A stretch of DNA of 64,000 nucleotides. Source: CAVQJU01 sp963729215 (lineage in GTDB: Bacteria; Acidobacteriota; Vicinamibacteria; Vicinamibacterales; CAVVIG01). The notes under the pieces were generated by a model. It made no database searches. It was given only the letters and a program-made list of their open reading frames with translations, and had not been told where the DNA came from. Within the stretch, counting starts at the first letter, position 1. Every line of letters starts with the position of its first letter. The position numbers and the translations under genes were made by a program. Positions 19,071 to 27,314 of the stretch are shown here, piece after piece. The stretch covers positions 310,001 through 374,000 of the forward strand of contig CAVSND010000009.1 of NCBI GenBank assembly GCA_963729215.1, given 5' to 3'.

Positions 19071-19109
19071 TATATCCGTAACGGATGTAATAGAACCGTA
19101 ACGGATATA
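19071..19109 (+). promoter_or_regulatory. Paired near-palindromic operators upstream of the padR remnant
   Basis: Two copies of CCGTAACGGAT (within ATATCCGTAACGGATGT at 19071-19087 and AACCGTAACGGATATA at 19094-19109) are spaced about 22 nt apart, two helical turns. Each is nearly self-complementary around the central TAA. They end 4 nt before the ATG at 19113, where a PadR autoregulatory operator would overlap the promoter and start. The role is inferred from symmetry and position. Confidence 0.5.
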
Positions 19110-19112
19110 ACA

Positions 19113-19465
19113 ATGCCACGTATCAAACGCCTAGACGAACTGCTACCTCTGACTCCTCCGGTGTTTCACCTCCTCGTTGCTCTCTCTGATGGCGAACGAC
19201 ATGGTTATGCACTCATGCGCCAAGTCGCAGCAGATACGACGGGACGCTCAGACTTGGACCAGGCACGCTGTACGGCTGCTTGCAGCGAATGCTGGACGCA
19301 GGTCTAATCGCGGAGTCGGAGCAGCGGGCGGATCCGCAATTGGACGATGAGCGACGAGCGCTACTACCGCATCAGCGACTTCGGCACGCGTGTGGTTACG
19401 GCAGAAGCGAAACGCTTGGCTGCGGCGGTTGCGACAGCCGTGCTCGGCGGTTGCTTCCTAAGGGA
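19113..19465 (+). pseudogene. PadR-family transcriptional regulator, multiply frameshifted
   Basis: The first frame reads LLPLTPPVFHLLVALSDGER and HGYALMRQVAADT, the PadR winged-helix start. The second frame gives LQRMLDAGLIAESEQRADPQ LDDERR. The third gives YYRISDFGTRVVTAEAKRLA, the PadR wing and following helix. Together they cover a normal PadR domain of about 110 residues with two frame changes (near 19260 and 19350). In Acidobacteriota, PadR genes usually sit in front of MacB/FtsX-like permease genes; here only debris follows. The two operators directly upstream suggest it once repressed itself. Confidence 0.7.
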
Positions 19466-19483
19466 TCGAGACTGTAGTGATGC

Positions 19484-19930
19484 GTGTGCCAACACGACAT
19501 CCACGGTTGTCTGCGGTGGCCTGCAGCATCTACAGCTGGACTATCTGCGTTTATACCACCGAGTTCAGGCGCGCGTTTGGTCATGAGCTGGTCGTTACGT
19601 TCAGAAATCAAGTGAGGACGTATTGGACGGGGGCAGCTTCCTGGATGACTCGTTTTTGCCTGCACATCGCCACGATTGCTTCATGCGTGCAGCACGCTGT
19701 CGACGGACCTCAGGGCGTGCGACTCGATGTAATTGCTCGGGTTGGGTGAGGACGCTGCGATCGCTGAGTGTCGTGAATCGCAGAACGGTTGACGTGTCGC
19801 ACCTGCTTGTCGTGGCAGGCGTCGTGTTCAGTGCTGCGGTCTGGTCATGTTGGTTGTATCAAGTCCCCGATGGTGAAGAGCCGTCACTCGGCGAACAACC
19901 TCGATGGGCAGGGTATCGGATCACGCTGGC
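19484..19930 (+). pseudogene. Remnant resembling the N-terminal prefix domain of acidobacterial permease/PadR-linked proteins
   Basis: Shifting frames give YTTEFRRAFGHELVVTFRNQ V, similar to the LYPxxFRxRFGxEMxxVFRDQ pattern found in proteins next to PadR genes and in duplicated orphan permeases of Acidobacteriota. A hydrophobic segment VSHLLVVAGVVFSAAVWSCW follows near 19790-19850. No frame stays open and several one-base shifts would be needed. The placement behind padR fits that gene pair. The identification rests on one motif and is tentative. Confidence 0.35.
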
Positions 19931-19949
19931 ACGGCGCTAGGCAAGACGA

Positions 19950-20710
19950 CGCCGTCCGGACATGGGCGACTGAAGATCACCTTCTGGCTGGATGTGGCGC
20001 TGCTCGTCTCAGTCTGCGTGTTGCAGACTGTTTCCTTCACGGGACTTGTGCTTCACGAGTGGTTGGGACTTGCATAGTGGGCATGGTCTCGCGCATTTGC
20101 TGTTCGCCTGGAGGTGAATAGCCGACGCAGAGCCGACGTTTTGTCGCCACGCAATCCGCGCGCGAGCGCATCAACTACCTCTCAACCTGATTCTGTTCGC
20201 CCTCGTCACTGCCGTGATCTTCTCCGGCATCCTGATATCGCAGAAGGCGATTCCGACACTGACAGGTTCGAACGCCGCGCCGGAAATGGACTGGCGCTGG
20301 GATGTCCTTCACAACCAGTTCTCGGAGGCTGTGGTGTTTGCTGTCTGGGTTTCACCTCGCGATCAACTGGGAATGGGTGCTCGCCGCTGGACAGAAGGTG
20401 TTGTTCCCTCTTTCGGGAATTGCGGGACAGACTCCGACGGGTTTGGGAAAGCGCGCAATGAACTTGGCCCGCGCACTGTTGCGGATTGCCCTGCTCTGGC
20501 TGGTTGCCGCTGTGTGTGTCGGGCTGACGGCTGTTTATGGTGATGCCGCGTCGCCGACTTTGCCAAATCGGTATTGGCAGGCATTACGACGGCATCGTGC
20601 GCCTGCACCGCGCTTGGATAAGTTTCCGGAACTTGCGGCTGAAGGAGTGGTCGTTGACCATCTACGCTGTGGCCGGACGGCTAATCTTGCGACTGCGGCT
20701 TTCCCGTAAC
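19950..20710 (+). pseudogene. Remnant of a DUF4405-like (cytochrome b561-type) membrane protein
   Basis: Joined frames read TFWLDVALLVSVCVLQTVSF TGLVLHEWLGLA, then a RERINY/LNLILFALVTAVIFSGILIS segment, then VFAVWV or GFHLAINWEWVLAAGQKV. These are the His-containing transmembrane pattern of the DUF4405 family. Further hydrophobic segments (ALLRIALLWLVAAVCVGLTA and a last helix ending LILRLRL) follow before 20710. At least four frame changes are needed. Intact members are inner-membrane proteins of unknown function, some haem-binding. Decay of this and the padR gene suggests loss of the whole unit. Confidence 0.5.
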
Positions 20711-21223
20711 CCGCACACCGAAGTGCCGATCGCGTTGAACTTCGATCAACGCTAAAGCTGCCGTGCTTGCAGAACGCCCCCGGCAGTCAGCCGTATTTTT
20801 GGAGACATAGCCTGTAGATGAACACCCGGTTTCTCGTCTGTATGTTAGGCGAGAGCGCTGGACAGTGGGCAGAACGGTCGCCACGTAGACGCTCCAGAAT
20901 TGCTGTCGAAAAACGCCGCAGTGTTTACCGAATGTCGGTGAGCAGGCGAACCTTCGCCCCATGTCTGGACAGTGGCTACTGTGACCGGCCTGCCGAAAAA
21001 TTCGCTCGCCGCATCGATAACCCGGAAAATTCCCGACACTCAGACGGCGCTTTCAGCGGGAAGTCGGCAGCTGTTCGAGTCCATTTCGGTAGAGTTCTAG
21101 GAAAAACGGCAGTTTGCCAAAATGCTGATGAATGGCACACGCAATGCACGTTGCGGTCGAGCAGATGACTCGGGTGCGGAACCGTTGTTACCTCCGTCGC
21201 CCGTTTGTCCAGAAGGAAGCGGT
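20711..21223. other. Intergenic stretch with no recognisable gene
   Basis: About 510 nt with short, mutually inconsistent open frames on both strands. I see no family motif, RNA structure or repeat that also occurs elsewhere in the window. Confidence 0.35.
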
Positions 21224-21906
21224 ATGTTATGCAGCGCCACGTTGGTTGTGCGTCGTTGGAGCCCTGGTCGCGACAGTAGTCACCCTCGCCGCTCAGAAGC
21301 AAACCCTAACCGACGTTGACAAGGTCGAGGCCATTCGGGTCGGTGTGGCGAAGAAGGGCGCGCTCACCGGTCTTGTACCTTTCAGATAGTGGTCAAGTAT
21401 GGGCGAATGCCTTCAGCGCCGCACTGGCCGGTCCCTATCAGCACCCCGCCACGAAATCGGGCTTTTCGGTTGGCGTCTACACCCCATGGACGTGGGTCGA
21501 GCAGCAGTCTAGTAATGCCGCGAAGGAGTATCGACCATTTTCTGGTAGCGACATTACCGAGGAGATGCTCGAACCGGTGTTGCGCGTAGTCGTGTATCCG
21601 GACATGCCAAGTGAATTGAGTGGCGCAGGAATCTCAATCGCATCATCGGTAGAGCACGTTGTGCTGACAGACGTGACCGAGCGGTTAGTGTTGCAGCCGA
21701 TCTCCAAGGAGCCGTTCACCGACGTAACGTCATCTGCGCTGCGCGATATGGGTTACCAGGGTATCGTCGCCAAGTTCCCTCTAGACGGACTCTGCGAACT
21801 GCGCGGGTTAAAGCTGGATCAGGACTTCTTGATCGTGGTCGTCGGCCAGGGTACAGAGAGAAAGAGTTTAGGGTGAAGGACAAACACTTCGCCCGTCTGC
21901 CGTAGG
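21224..21906 (+). pseudogene. Hypothetical exported protein, frameshifted
   Basis: A ribosome-binding-like AGAAGGAAG precedes the ATG at 21224. A hydrophobic leader (LCVVGALVATVVTLAAQ) and QTLTDVDKVEAIRVGVAKKG form the first part. After a frame change near 21385, SDSGQVWANAFSAALAGPYQ and about 150 further residues follow (VLRVVVYPDMPSELSG, IASSVEHVVLTDVTERLVLQ). The open frame stops at 21876; a further one-base shift would extend it to 21906, just before the next gene's ribosome-binding site. No known domain is recognised. It forms a pair with the following exported hypothetical. Confidence 0.45.
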
Positions 21907-21915
21907 AGGTACAAC

Positions 21916-22611
21916 ATGTCAAGGCGACCAACCTGCATCGTGGCAGCCTGCGTCTCGGCGCTGTGCGTGTTGGGGACGACACTGTCGGCCCAGTCCCGCT
22001 TCGAAGTGCTCAGCAAAATGCGATGGGCGATGTTCCCGGTCTGCGGATTGTCATTGTTCGCGACAGTCAGCTGTCGGCCTGCTATACGCTGTTCATCATG
22101 GATTCGCCCGCCATGGAGACCGTCGCTCCGGTGCCGACGGCCAACGATGACGCCACGCAACAGTCAGTTCAACGGATTCGTGAGGCGTCAGAGAAGCGTG
22201 ACCGACAGCTCAAAGAACTGAAACTCCAATTCGAGAAGCGAACCGGACGTTCCTACGAAACGTGGACGACAGCACCTTACGTTGGCAATCCGGACCCGAT
22301 GCTCGTCACCCAGTCGAAAACGACCGCAGGAAGGTGGACGACGAGTACGAACACGTGTTGCGGACTGAGATACCAGGAAGCTATCCCTACGCGGTTCTTA
22401 TCCCAGGCTTGAGAACGGGTGGCTGGGAAGACGCGGCCAATGCAATTAGGCGAGCGACGCTGGATCCCGATCCAACGTCGACGATGAAGACGATTGCGGG
22501 TCAGTTTGCTCGACTCGACGAGCAACTCAAGCGCCTGACCGAGGCACCACGGATGGCTGCGTCAGGACCAGTCGCGTGCGGCAGCGCCGAGGCTCCAAAG
22601 CCGCTGCCGTA
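21916..22611 (+). pseudogene. Hypothetical exported protein with coiled-coil-like middle, frameshifted
   Basis: A strong TAGGAGGTA ribosome-binding site (21903-21911) precedes the ATG at 21916. A signal peptide ends GTTLSAQ. After one frame change near 22010 come GLRIVIVRDSQLSACYTLFI and a charged helical stretch (QRIREASEKRDRQLKELKLQ). After a second change near 22310 come VENDRRKVDDEYEHVLRTEI and a Pro-rich end at 22611. Two one-base removals restore a protein of about 230 residues. No family is recognised. Confidence 0.5.
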
Positions 22612-22656
22612 ACGCATCTTTTGCTTTTGTTCGCTCAGGCGCTATCCTGCCCTTCC

Positions 22657-22827
22657 GTGGGCTTCCGGTCCTGCGTCGTGAGTTTTGCGGGGGAACGCGG
22701 CGTGCGGCACTCGGTCGAGGTGACGGCGGACACGCTCTACGAAGCGGCGGCCACAGCGCTGTCGATCTTCAAGCAGTCCCGAGACGATGCACCGCGTCAC
22801 ACCGCATCAGATTCAACGATGGTGTGA
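22657..22827 (+). CDS. Small conserved-type hypothetical protein, apparently truncated
   Basis: From the GTG at 22657 the frame reads MGFRSCVVSFAGERGVRHSV EVTADTLYEAAATALSIFKQ. I recognise this pattern (short protein, RHxVEV, TLYEAA) as a small hypothetical often seen near integrases in Acidobacteriota. The expected C-terminal half is missing: the frame turns into low-information sequence and stops at 22827. A one-base shift near 22790 may be the cause. Function unknown. Confidence 0.5.
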   Translation: MGFRSCVVSFAGERGVRHSVEVTADTLYEAAATALSIFKQSRDDAPRHTASDSTMV

Positions 22828-22971
22828 CGGCGTCGCCGTGTCGCCCGACGAACTCTCCGGGTGAAGCTGCTCATTGAGTAGCAGCCTCCGCAGGTTGCCA
22901 CCGTGCCCAGTTGACAAGGTGGCACGGGTTCACATCCCCGAGGGGAGCCGGCGTTCACGTGGCGGGGTGCT

Positions 22972-23247
22972 TCAATCAGCCGACGGGCGGGCTGCTGTTG
23001 TGCCGCTCCTCGGAGATAGAACGATGGGCTCTCGTTGTTGTCGAAACGAGCCCATCAGCACGAAATCGCCGTCGAGCGTCTGGAGCCATGCGTCGATGTG
23101 CTCGCGCTCGGCAAACCGCGTCGCCCATGAGAAGGCTTCGTCGCGGTCTCGGCAACGGAACTGGTCGGGGCTCGCAAGGGTGCCGAGGAAGAAAACAATG
23201 GACGGACTGTTGCGTATCTCGCGGACGACAACGTCGTCTGATTGCAT
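22972..23247 (-). CDS. Small hypothetical protein (91 aa)
   Basis: MQSDDVVVREIRNSPSIVFF then LGTLASPDQFRCRDRDEAFS, with regular alternation of charged and hydrophobic residues and no low-complexity run. This looks coding, in contrast to the Arg-rich alternative frames over the same DNA. There is no signal peptide or membrane segment. It belongs to a cluster of small cargo genes left of the integrase. No function can be assigned. Confidence 0.5.
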   Translation of the reverse strand: MQSDDVVVREIRNSPSIVFFLGTLASPDQFRCRDRDEAFSWATRFAEREHIDAWLQTLDGDFVLMGSFRQQREPIVLSPRSGTTAARPSAD

Positions 23248-23514
23248 CGCTCACCGTCCCTGTGGTTGGGCTTGGTCCGGTGAGCCATCGACGATGGCTC
23301 TAAAGGGGCGAAGCAGTTATGTAAGGAACCGTACAGACGCTACCACCCGGGCATCAACGCCGTGCAACTTTATTTATTTCCGCTTTCGTCAAGGTCTTTC
23401 TCGCACAGGATAAGCCCCTCGCACAACAAGTGAATGAACGGTTGTCATGCTGCCGGGAGCAGCCGCCGCAGCAGCGCGCGGGCGAGTCAGCGTGACAATA
23501 AAGTTTGAGGAGGA

Positions 23515-23700
23515 CTACGACTGCGACTTCACAAGCGTGAGCGTCGGCTTCGTCACTGGCGTCATCGACAGGACGGCCCCCGGTGGCTCGGTCAACAGGA
23601 TCCACGTCACGGGCCGCAGCGGCTTTGGCGCGCGGTGCAACTCCTCGAACATCTTCTCGACGCGGGCGGCGCGTTCTTCGTCGGTGTTGAAGTACAGCAT
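23515..23700 (-). CDS. Small hypothetical protein (61 aa)
   Basis: MLYFNTDEERAARVEKMFEE LHRAPKPLRPVTWILLTEPP followed by a short tail. An amphipathic acidic helix followed by a beta-like hydrophobic stretch is consistent with a real small cytosolic protein. Alternative frames here are Arg/Cys-rich. It is on the same strand as the small gene at 23789-24005. Function unknown. Confidence 0.45.
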   Translation of the reverse strand: MLYFNTDEERAARVEKMFEELHRAPKPLRPVTWILLTEPPGAVLSMTPVTKPTLTLVKSQS

Positions 23701-23788
23701 CGGAACAGCGTAGGCTCAAGCTCCGCTGTGCGCTGTTCAATTTTAGACAGTTCACCTTCCTGACGGCGAGCGCCGGTCTTTCAATATG

Positions 23789-24005
23789 TCAGTCGGTCGG
23801 GACGGGAAATGCATTGTTCAGCGCGAGCAACTGGTCAAGCAGCGCAACTTTTTGCGCGTGTCGCTCGGGGCGGTCGTTGGTACTCCCAAAAAAGGCGCAG
23901 TCCCCGGAGCAGTGCATTGAATTCCAAGATGCTGCCGGACCAGTGCTCGGGGGATGCCGTCTTCGTGGTCGGTCGGCGCGTGGAGGCGATCTTCTTTCTT
24001 ACCAT
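23789..24005 (-). pseudogene. Small hypothetical protein with a one-base frameshift
   Basis: The start at 24005 reads MVRKKIASTRRPTTKTASPE then HWSGSILEFNALLRGLRLFW. The frame must shift by one base near 23865 to continue ERHAQKVALLDQLLALNNAF PVPTD and stop at 23789. The length, 217 nt, equals 72 codons plus one base, which fits a single insertion. The restored protein has about 71 residues with two helices. No family is recognised. Confidence 0.45.
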
Positions 24006-24244
24006 GCTCGCAGCATAGGTGGACCGGTGGCGGCGGCGTGTTCAACTCTGCACACCCCGCGCGGCGAGCAGGACACGGCACGCAGCAGACTCGGCGCAGG
24101 TGACAATCCGCGAAAAAGTTTTGGAACTGCTTTTTGCAGTGTCGAACGTGCGGTCGGTCCAGATGGGAAACGTGATTTTGTTCTCGGTGCCGGGAAGGCC
24201 AGAGTTCTTGGAACCGGAATTAACCGGCCACGAACGAGGTGAGT

Positions 24245-24595
24245 ATGAAAACCGAAACCGAAACTACGCCCACGCCCGCCACGCCCACGCCCGTTGCCCA
24301 GAAGAGCGCCACGATCACCCTCCACGCCGCCGATGGGTCCACGATGCAAATCTGTGCGGAGCGCAAGGGTGACGGCGCGAAGACCTATGTCATTACCACT
24401 GGCGTCGACAAGAAATCTGCACGTGGCATGTCGATGGCCCACGAGTCATGGGACGCAGCGGTGGCCTGCACGGCAGCCACCGCGGAGGTCGCTGCGAAGC
24501 TGGGATGGACTCGACGAGTCGCTGGCCGGATGTTTACACCGAAGCCCGATGCATTTAGCTCGCTGCCGAAAGCGCCGAAGGGGAAGAAGTCATGA
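24245..24595 (+). CDS. Small hypothetical protein translationally coupled to the integrase
   Basis: 116 residues. The ATG at 24245 has a GAGGTGAG ribosome-binding site directly upstream. A Thr/Pro-rich tail (about 1-20) precedes a compact domain (ITLHAADGSTMQICAERKGD, SWDAAVACTAATAEVAAKLG WTRR). The end, DAFSSLPKAPKGKKS, overlaps the integrase start by 4 bases (ATGA), so the two are co-translated. A regulatory or excision-factor role is possible from position only; no HTH is obvious. Confidence 0.7.
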   Translation: MKTETETTPTPATPTPVAQKSATITLHAADGSTMQICAERKGDGAKTYVITTGVDKKSARGMSMAHESWDAAVACTAATAEVAAKLGWTRRVAGRMFTPKPDAFSSLPKAPKGKKS

Positions 24596-25746
24596 ACACC
24601 CCCAAGCGTCGCCGCACCAAAGGCGAAGGAAGCGTCTACCTGCAAGGCCGGTTCTGGTGGATTCAGTATCAGCATCCAGATGGGACTCGCCGCAAAGAAT
24701 CGACTAAGAGCGAGCGCCGCCCTGTTGCCCTCCGTATGCTGCGGGACCGTCTGTCCCGAGGAGCCCTCAATTTGCCTGTCATCCCCCGCGCCGAACAGCT
24801 CACATTCCACGATGCGGCGCAGGCCGTCATCGACGACTTCGTGGCGAACAAGAAGCAATCAGAGGACGTGGTTCGGCGTCGCATCCGACTGCACCTCACG
24901 CCGTACTTCGGCGACCGTCGGTTGATTGCCATTACGTCAGCCGACATTACGGCCTACATCGCCAAGCGCCAGACCGATACCATTGTGACGCGCCAGGCAT
25001 TTGTCGATGAGGCCAACCAGTCGGTTCCCGCTGAGACGAAGCCCGTCTCCAATGGCGAGATCAATCGCGAGCTTCAAATCCTCAAGCGGATCTTCAGTCT
25101 GGCAATCGACAGCGGGCGTCTCGCCACTAAGCCCAAAATCACCATGCTCGCCGAAGCCCCGCCCCGCGCGGGGTTCTTCGAGCGCGAGCAGTACAAGGCC
25201 GTCCTGGCGCATTTGTCAGAGGAGATTCGGCCGGTGATTACGTTTGCCTACATCACGGGCTGGCGCATCGCTGACGAAATCCTGCCGCTCGAGTGGCGAC
25301 AGGTCGATTTCAACGCAGGCGAAGTCCGACTCGACCCCGGCACCACCAAGAACCGCGAGGGGCGGGTGTTTCCCTTCACAGCCGAACTGCGCACGGTGCT
25401 CGCTGCCCAACATGCCGAGCACAAGCGGTTGAAGAAGGCGGGACACATCTTCCCGAATGTGTTCTGGCGTATGGTCGCCGACGAGCGTGGCGGCAAGAAG
25501 CACCCCAAGGTGATCACCCGCTTTGACAAGAGTTGGAAGATTGCCTGTCGTGCGGCCGGATGTCCCGGTCGTATCCCACACGACCTACGGCGCACGGCCA
25601 TTCGCAATTTCGTTCGCAGTGGGACGAGTGAGAACGTGGCCATGAAGTTGAGCGGCCACAAAACGCGCAGCGTGTTCGACAGGTACGACATCGTCTCTGG
25701 CGACGACCTCCGTGAAGCCGCACGGCGGTTGAACGTGGCCCGCTAG
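24592..25746 (+). CDS. Tyrosine recombinase / phage-type integrase
   Basis: 384 residues. An N-terminal basic DNA-binding segment (RRRTKGEGSVYLQGRFWWIQ) and a SAM-like core-binding domain (about 60-160) precede the catalytic domain (about 190-375). Active-site residues are visible: Arg in YITGWRIADEILPLEW, the HxLRR box in HDLRRTAIRN, His in SGHKTRSVFD and nucleophile Tyr in DRYDIVSG. It lies 130 bp from tRNA-Cys, the probable attachment site, and is preceded by an overlapping small gene. It would catalyse site-specific integration and excision of the island. The frame is fully intact, unlike most island genes. Confidence 0.93.
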   Translation: MNTPKRRRTKGEGSVYLQGRFWWIQYQHPDGTRRKESTKSERRPVALRMLRDRLSRGALNLPVIPRAEQLTFHDAAQAVIDDFVANKKQSEDVVRRRIRLHLTPYFGDRRLIAITSADITAYIAKRQTDTIVTRQAFVDEANQSVPAETKPVSNGEINRELQILKRIFSLAIDSGRLATKPKITMLAEAPPRAGFFEREQYKAVLAHLSEEIRPVITFAYITGWRIADEILPLEWRQVDFNAGEVRLDPGTTKNREGRVFPFTAELRTVLAAQHAEHKRLKKAGHIFPNVFWRMVADERGGKKHPKVITRFDKSWKIACRAAGCPGRIPHDLRRTAIRNFVRSGTSENVAMKLSGHKTRSVFDRYDIVSGDDLREAARRLNVAR

Positions 25747-25755
25747 TTCCCTCCC

Positions 25756-25787
25756 CCCGGCGGACGGTCCCCCCGCCGGGTTTCTTC
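25756..25787 (+). terminator. Intrinsic terminator downstream of the integrase gene
   Basis: An inverted repeat CCCGGCGG ... CCGCCGGG (25757-25780) with an 8-nt loop is followed by TTTCTT. It begins 10 nt after the integrase stop codon. Stem strength and the T-rich tail fit a rho-independent terminator. Confidence 0.75.
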
Positions 25788-25876
25788 CCGTAAGCCCTGC
25801 TTAAGCCCTGATTTCTGAAAAACGCGCAGGTTTCTTACGCCCTGCGCCTCACAAACCGGTTTTTGTTAGGAAAAAG

Positions 25877-25950
25877 TGGAGGCGCCGCCCGGATTTGAAC
25901 CGGGGGTGGAGGTTTTGCAGACCTCTGCCTTACCTCTTGGCGACGGCGCC
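25877..25950 (-). tRNA. tRNA-Cys (anticodon GCA)
   Basis: The reverse strand folds into a cloverleaf. The acceptor stem GGCGCCG/CGGCGCC is followed by U and an encoded CCA. The anticodon stem GAGGT/ACCTC holds loop CTGCAAA (anticodon GCA), and the T-arm contains GTTCAAATC. Its 3' half is duplicated at 13256-13305, so it is the likely target of the island integrase. It follows tRNA-Gly on the same strand. Confidence 0.95.
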
Positions 25951-26077
25951 CCTTGAGAAGGTGCGCGGCCTGAAAGGCCCGCGCGACGAACGTACAAGCA
26001 CGCGGAGCGGAGTGGGCGTTGGGGCCCCACGTAGCGAAGCGTGCCGAGCGGGGCGAGGGGCCCCCGCGAGTAATAAA

Positions 26078-26152
26078 TGGAGCGGGAAACGGGATTCGAA
26101 CCCGCGACTTCGACCTTGGCAAGGTCGCACTCTACCACTGAGTTATTCCCGC
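26078..26152 (-). tRNA. tRNA-Gly (anticodon GCC)
   Basis: The reverse strand begins GCGGGAA and ends TTCCCGC plus U and CCA. The anticodon stem GACCT/AGGTC encloses TTGCCAA, giving anticodon GCC. The T-loop is GTTCGAATC. It lies 127 nt upstream of tRNA-Cys and 61 nt downstream of galT, so the two tRNAs may be co-transcribed. Confidence 0.96.
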
Positions 26153-26213
26153 TCGCCCGAACAACAAAACTACCATACGGCCCAGACGCATTCAACCGTC
26201 CGGGAGCCCGCCG

Positions 26214-27215
26214 TCAGGGCAGCTTCACCGCCCGCAGCACTTCGGCGGCTTCTTCCGGCGACGTCGGGTTGATGTAGAACCCGCTGCCCCACTCGAATCC
26301 CGCCAGGCGCGCAATCCTGGGCATCAGCTCCACGTGCCAGTGAAAAAATGCGGACGTCTCCTCCGAAAACGGCGCGTTGTGGATGATGAGGTTGTACGGC
26401 GGCACCTCGAGCGCGCGATCGATCCGCGCCATCACCCACTTCAGCATCCGGGCGAGACTCTCGAACACGTGCCGCGGCGCTTCCTCGAAACGCGACGCAT
26501 GGCTGCGCGGCATCAGCCACGTTTCAAACGGCACGCGCGACGCGTACGGCGCCAGCGCGACGATGTCGGCGTTCTCGTGGATCAGCCGCCGGCCCGCGCC
26601 AAGCTCCTGGCGCACGATGTCGCAGAACACGCAGCGTTCCTTGTCGGCGTAATGCCGCTTCGCCCCGTCGATCTCCTCCCGCACGAAGTCCGGAACAATC
26701 GGCAACGCGATGAGCTGGGAATGCCCGTGCTCGAGCGTGGCGCCGGCCGCCGGCCCGTGATTCTTGAAGAGCAGGATGTACCGGAAGCGGATGTCGTTCT
26801 TGAGATCCAGCACGCGGTCGCGGAACGCCCAGAGTACGCGCTCGATTTCCAGCTCCGACATCGACGCGAATCCCTTGTCGTGGTCGGTGGTCTCGATAAT
26901 CACCTCGTGAGCGCCGATCCCGCTCATGCGATCGAACATCCCCTCGCCCTCGCGTTCGAGCGTGCCCTCGACGCGCAGGGCGGGAAACTTGTTGGGAACG
27001 ACGCGCACGTCCCAGCCAGGTCCGTTGGCCGCGCCCGCCGGCCGGTAGGCCAGCACCTCAGGCGGCGTGGCATTCTCGCGGCCGGGACAGAAGGGACAGT
27101 GCTCGCGCCCGATCGCGGTCGCCTTCTCGAAGCGGAAGTCCATCGGACGCTTCTGCCGCTCGGTGGACACGACGACCCAGCGGCCGGTAATCGGATCTTT
27201 TCTCAGCTCAGGCAT
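26214..27215 (-). CDS. galT: Galactose-1-phosphate uridylyltransferase family protein
   Basis: 333 residues, typical length. The N-terminal half has RKDPITGRWVVVSTER and a zinc CxxC at 40-43 (CPFCPGRE). The nucleotidyl-transfer site EHGHSQLIALP has the HxHxQ arrangement of GalT rather than the HxHxH of Fhit-type hydrolases. A second zinc-type CVFC and HWHVELMPR follow in the C-terminal half. The enzyme exchanges UDP between glucose-1-P and galactose-1-P in the Leloir pathway. No galK or galE is adjacent, so a broader sugar-1-P nucleotidyl role is possible. tRNA-Gly follows 61 nt downstream. Confidence 0.9.
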   Translation of the reverse strand: MPELRKDPITGRWVVVSTERQKRPMDFRFEKATAIGREHCPFCPGRENATPPEVLAYRPAGAANGPGWDVRVVPNKFPALRVEGTLEREGEGMFDRMSGIGAHEVIIETTDHDKGFASMSELEIERVLWAFRDRVLDLKNDIRFRYILLFKNHGPAAGATLEHGHSQLIALPIVPDFVREEIDGAKRHYADKERCVFCDIVRQELGAGRRLIHENADIVALAPYASRVPFETWLMPRSHASRFEEAPRHVFESLARMLKWVMARIDRALEVPPYNLIIHNAPFSEETSAFFHWHVELMPRIARLAGFEWGSGFYINPTSPEEAAEVLRAVKLP

Positions 27216-27221
27216 CAGGGA

Positions 27222-27312
27222 AGAAAGTTTGAAGTTGAGAAGTGCAAAGTGGAAAGTTCAAGTCGAAAGTTCACAGTTCAAAGTTCAAAGAGCTCAACGT
27301 TGAGAAGTATGA
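27222..27312. repeat. Intergenic tandem array of AAGTTCAA-type units
   Basis: Between yraN and galT, units such as AAAGTTCA and GAAGTTGA recur with 7-10 nt spacing, and TTGAAGTTGAG at the left has partial complements at the right (CTCAACG). It is AT-rich in a GC-rich region. It appears to be one of several unrelated-sequence but similarly built intergenic arrays in this window. Confidence 0.6.
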
Positions 27313-27314
27313 GG

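Larger units (their letters stand above)
13256..25923. mobile_element. Probable integrative genomic island inserted at tRNA-Cys
   Basis: The segment is bounded by direct copies of the tRNA-Cys 3' half (13256-13305 and 25873-25923). A tyrosine recombinase gene lies inside, about 130 bp from the intact tRNA, which is the canonical layout of tRNA-targeted islands. The content differs from its surroundings: hypothetical small genes, four PEP-CTERM genes, many broken genes and a visibly lower GC level across roughly 17-24 kb. No conjugation, phage structural or replication genes are visible, so it looks like a degraded or non-autonomous island. Confidence 0.55.

Noticed and set aside
19113..22611. 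Prophage remnant
   Set aside because: No capsid, tail, terminase, lysis or replication genes can be recognised; the readable fragments are PadR, DUF4405-like and exported hypotheticals.
24019..24372. Plus-strand open frame of 117 codons upstream of the integrase pair
   Set aside because: Its second half overlaps the better-supported gene at 24245 in another frame and turns His/Arg-rich. The N-terminal part (EKVLELLFAVSNVRSV) is suggestive but has no ribosome-binding site.
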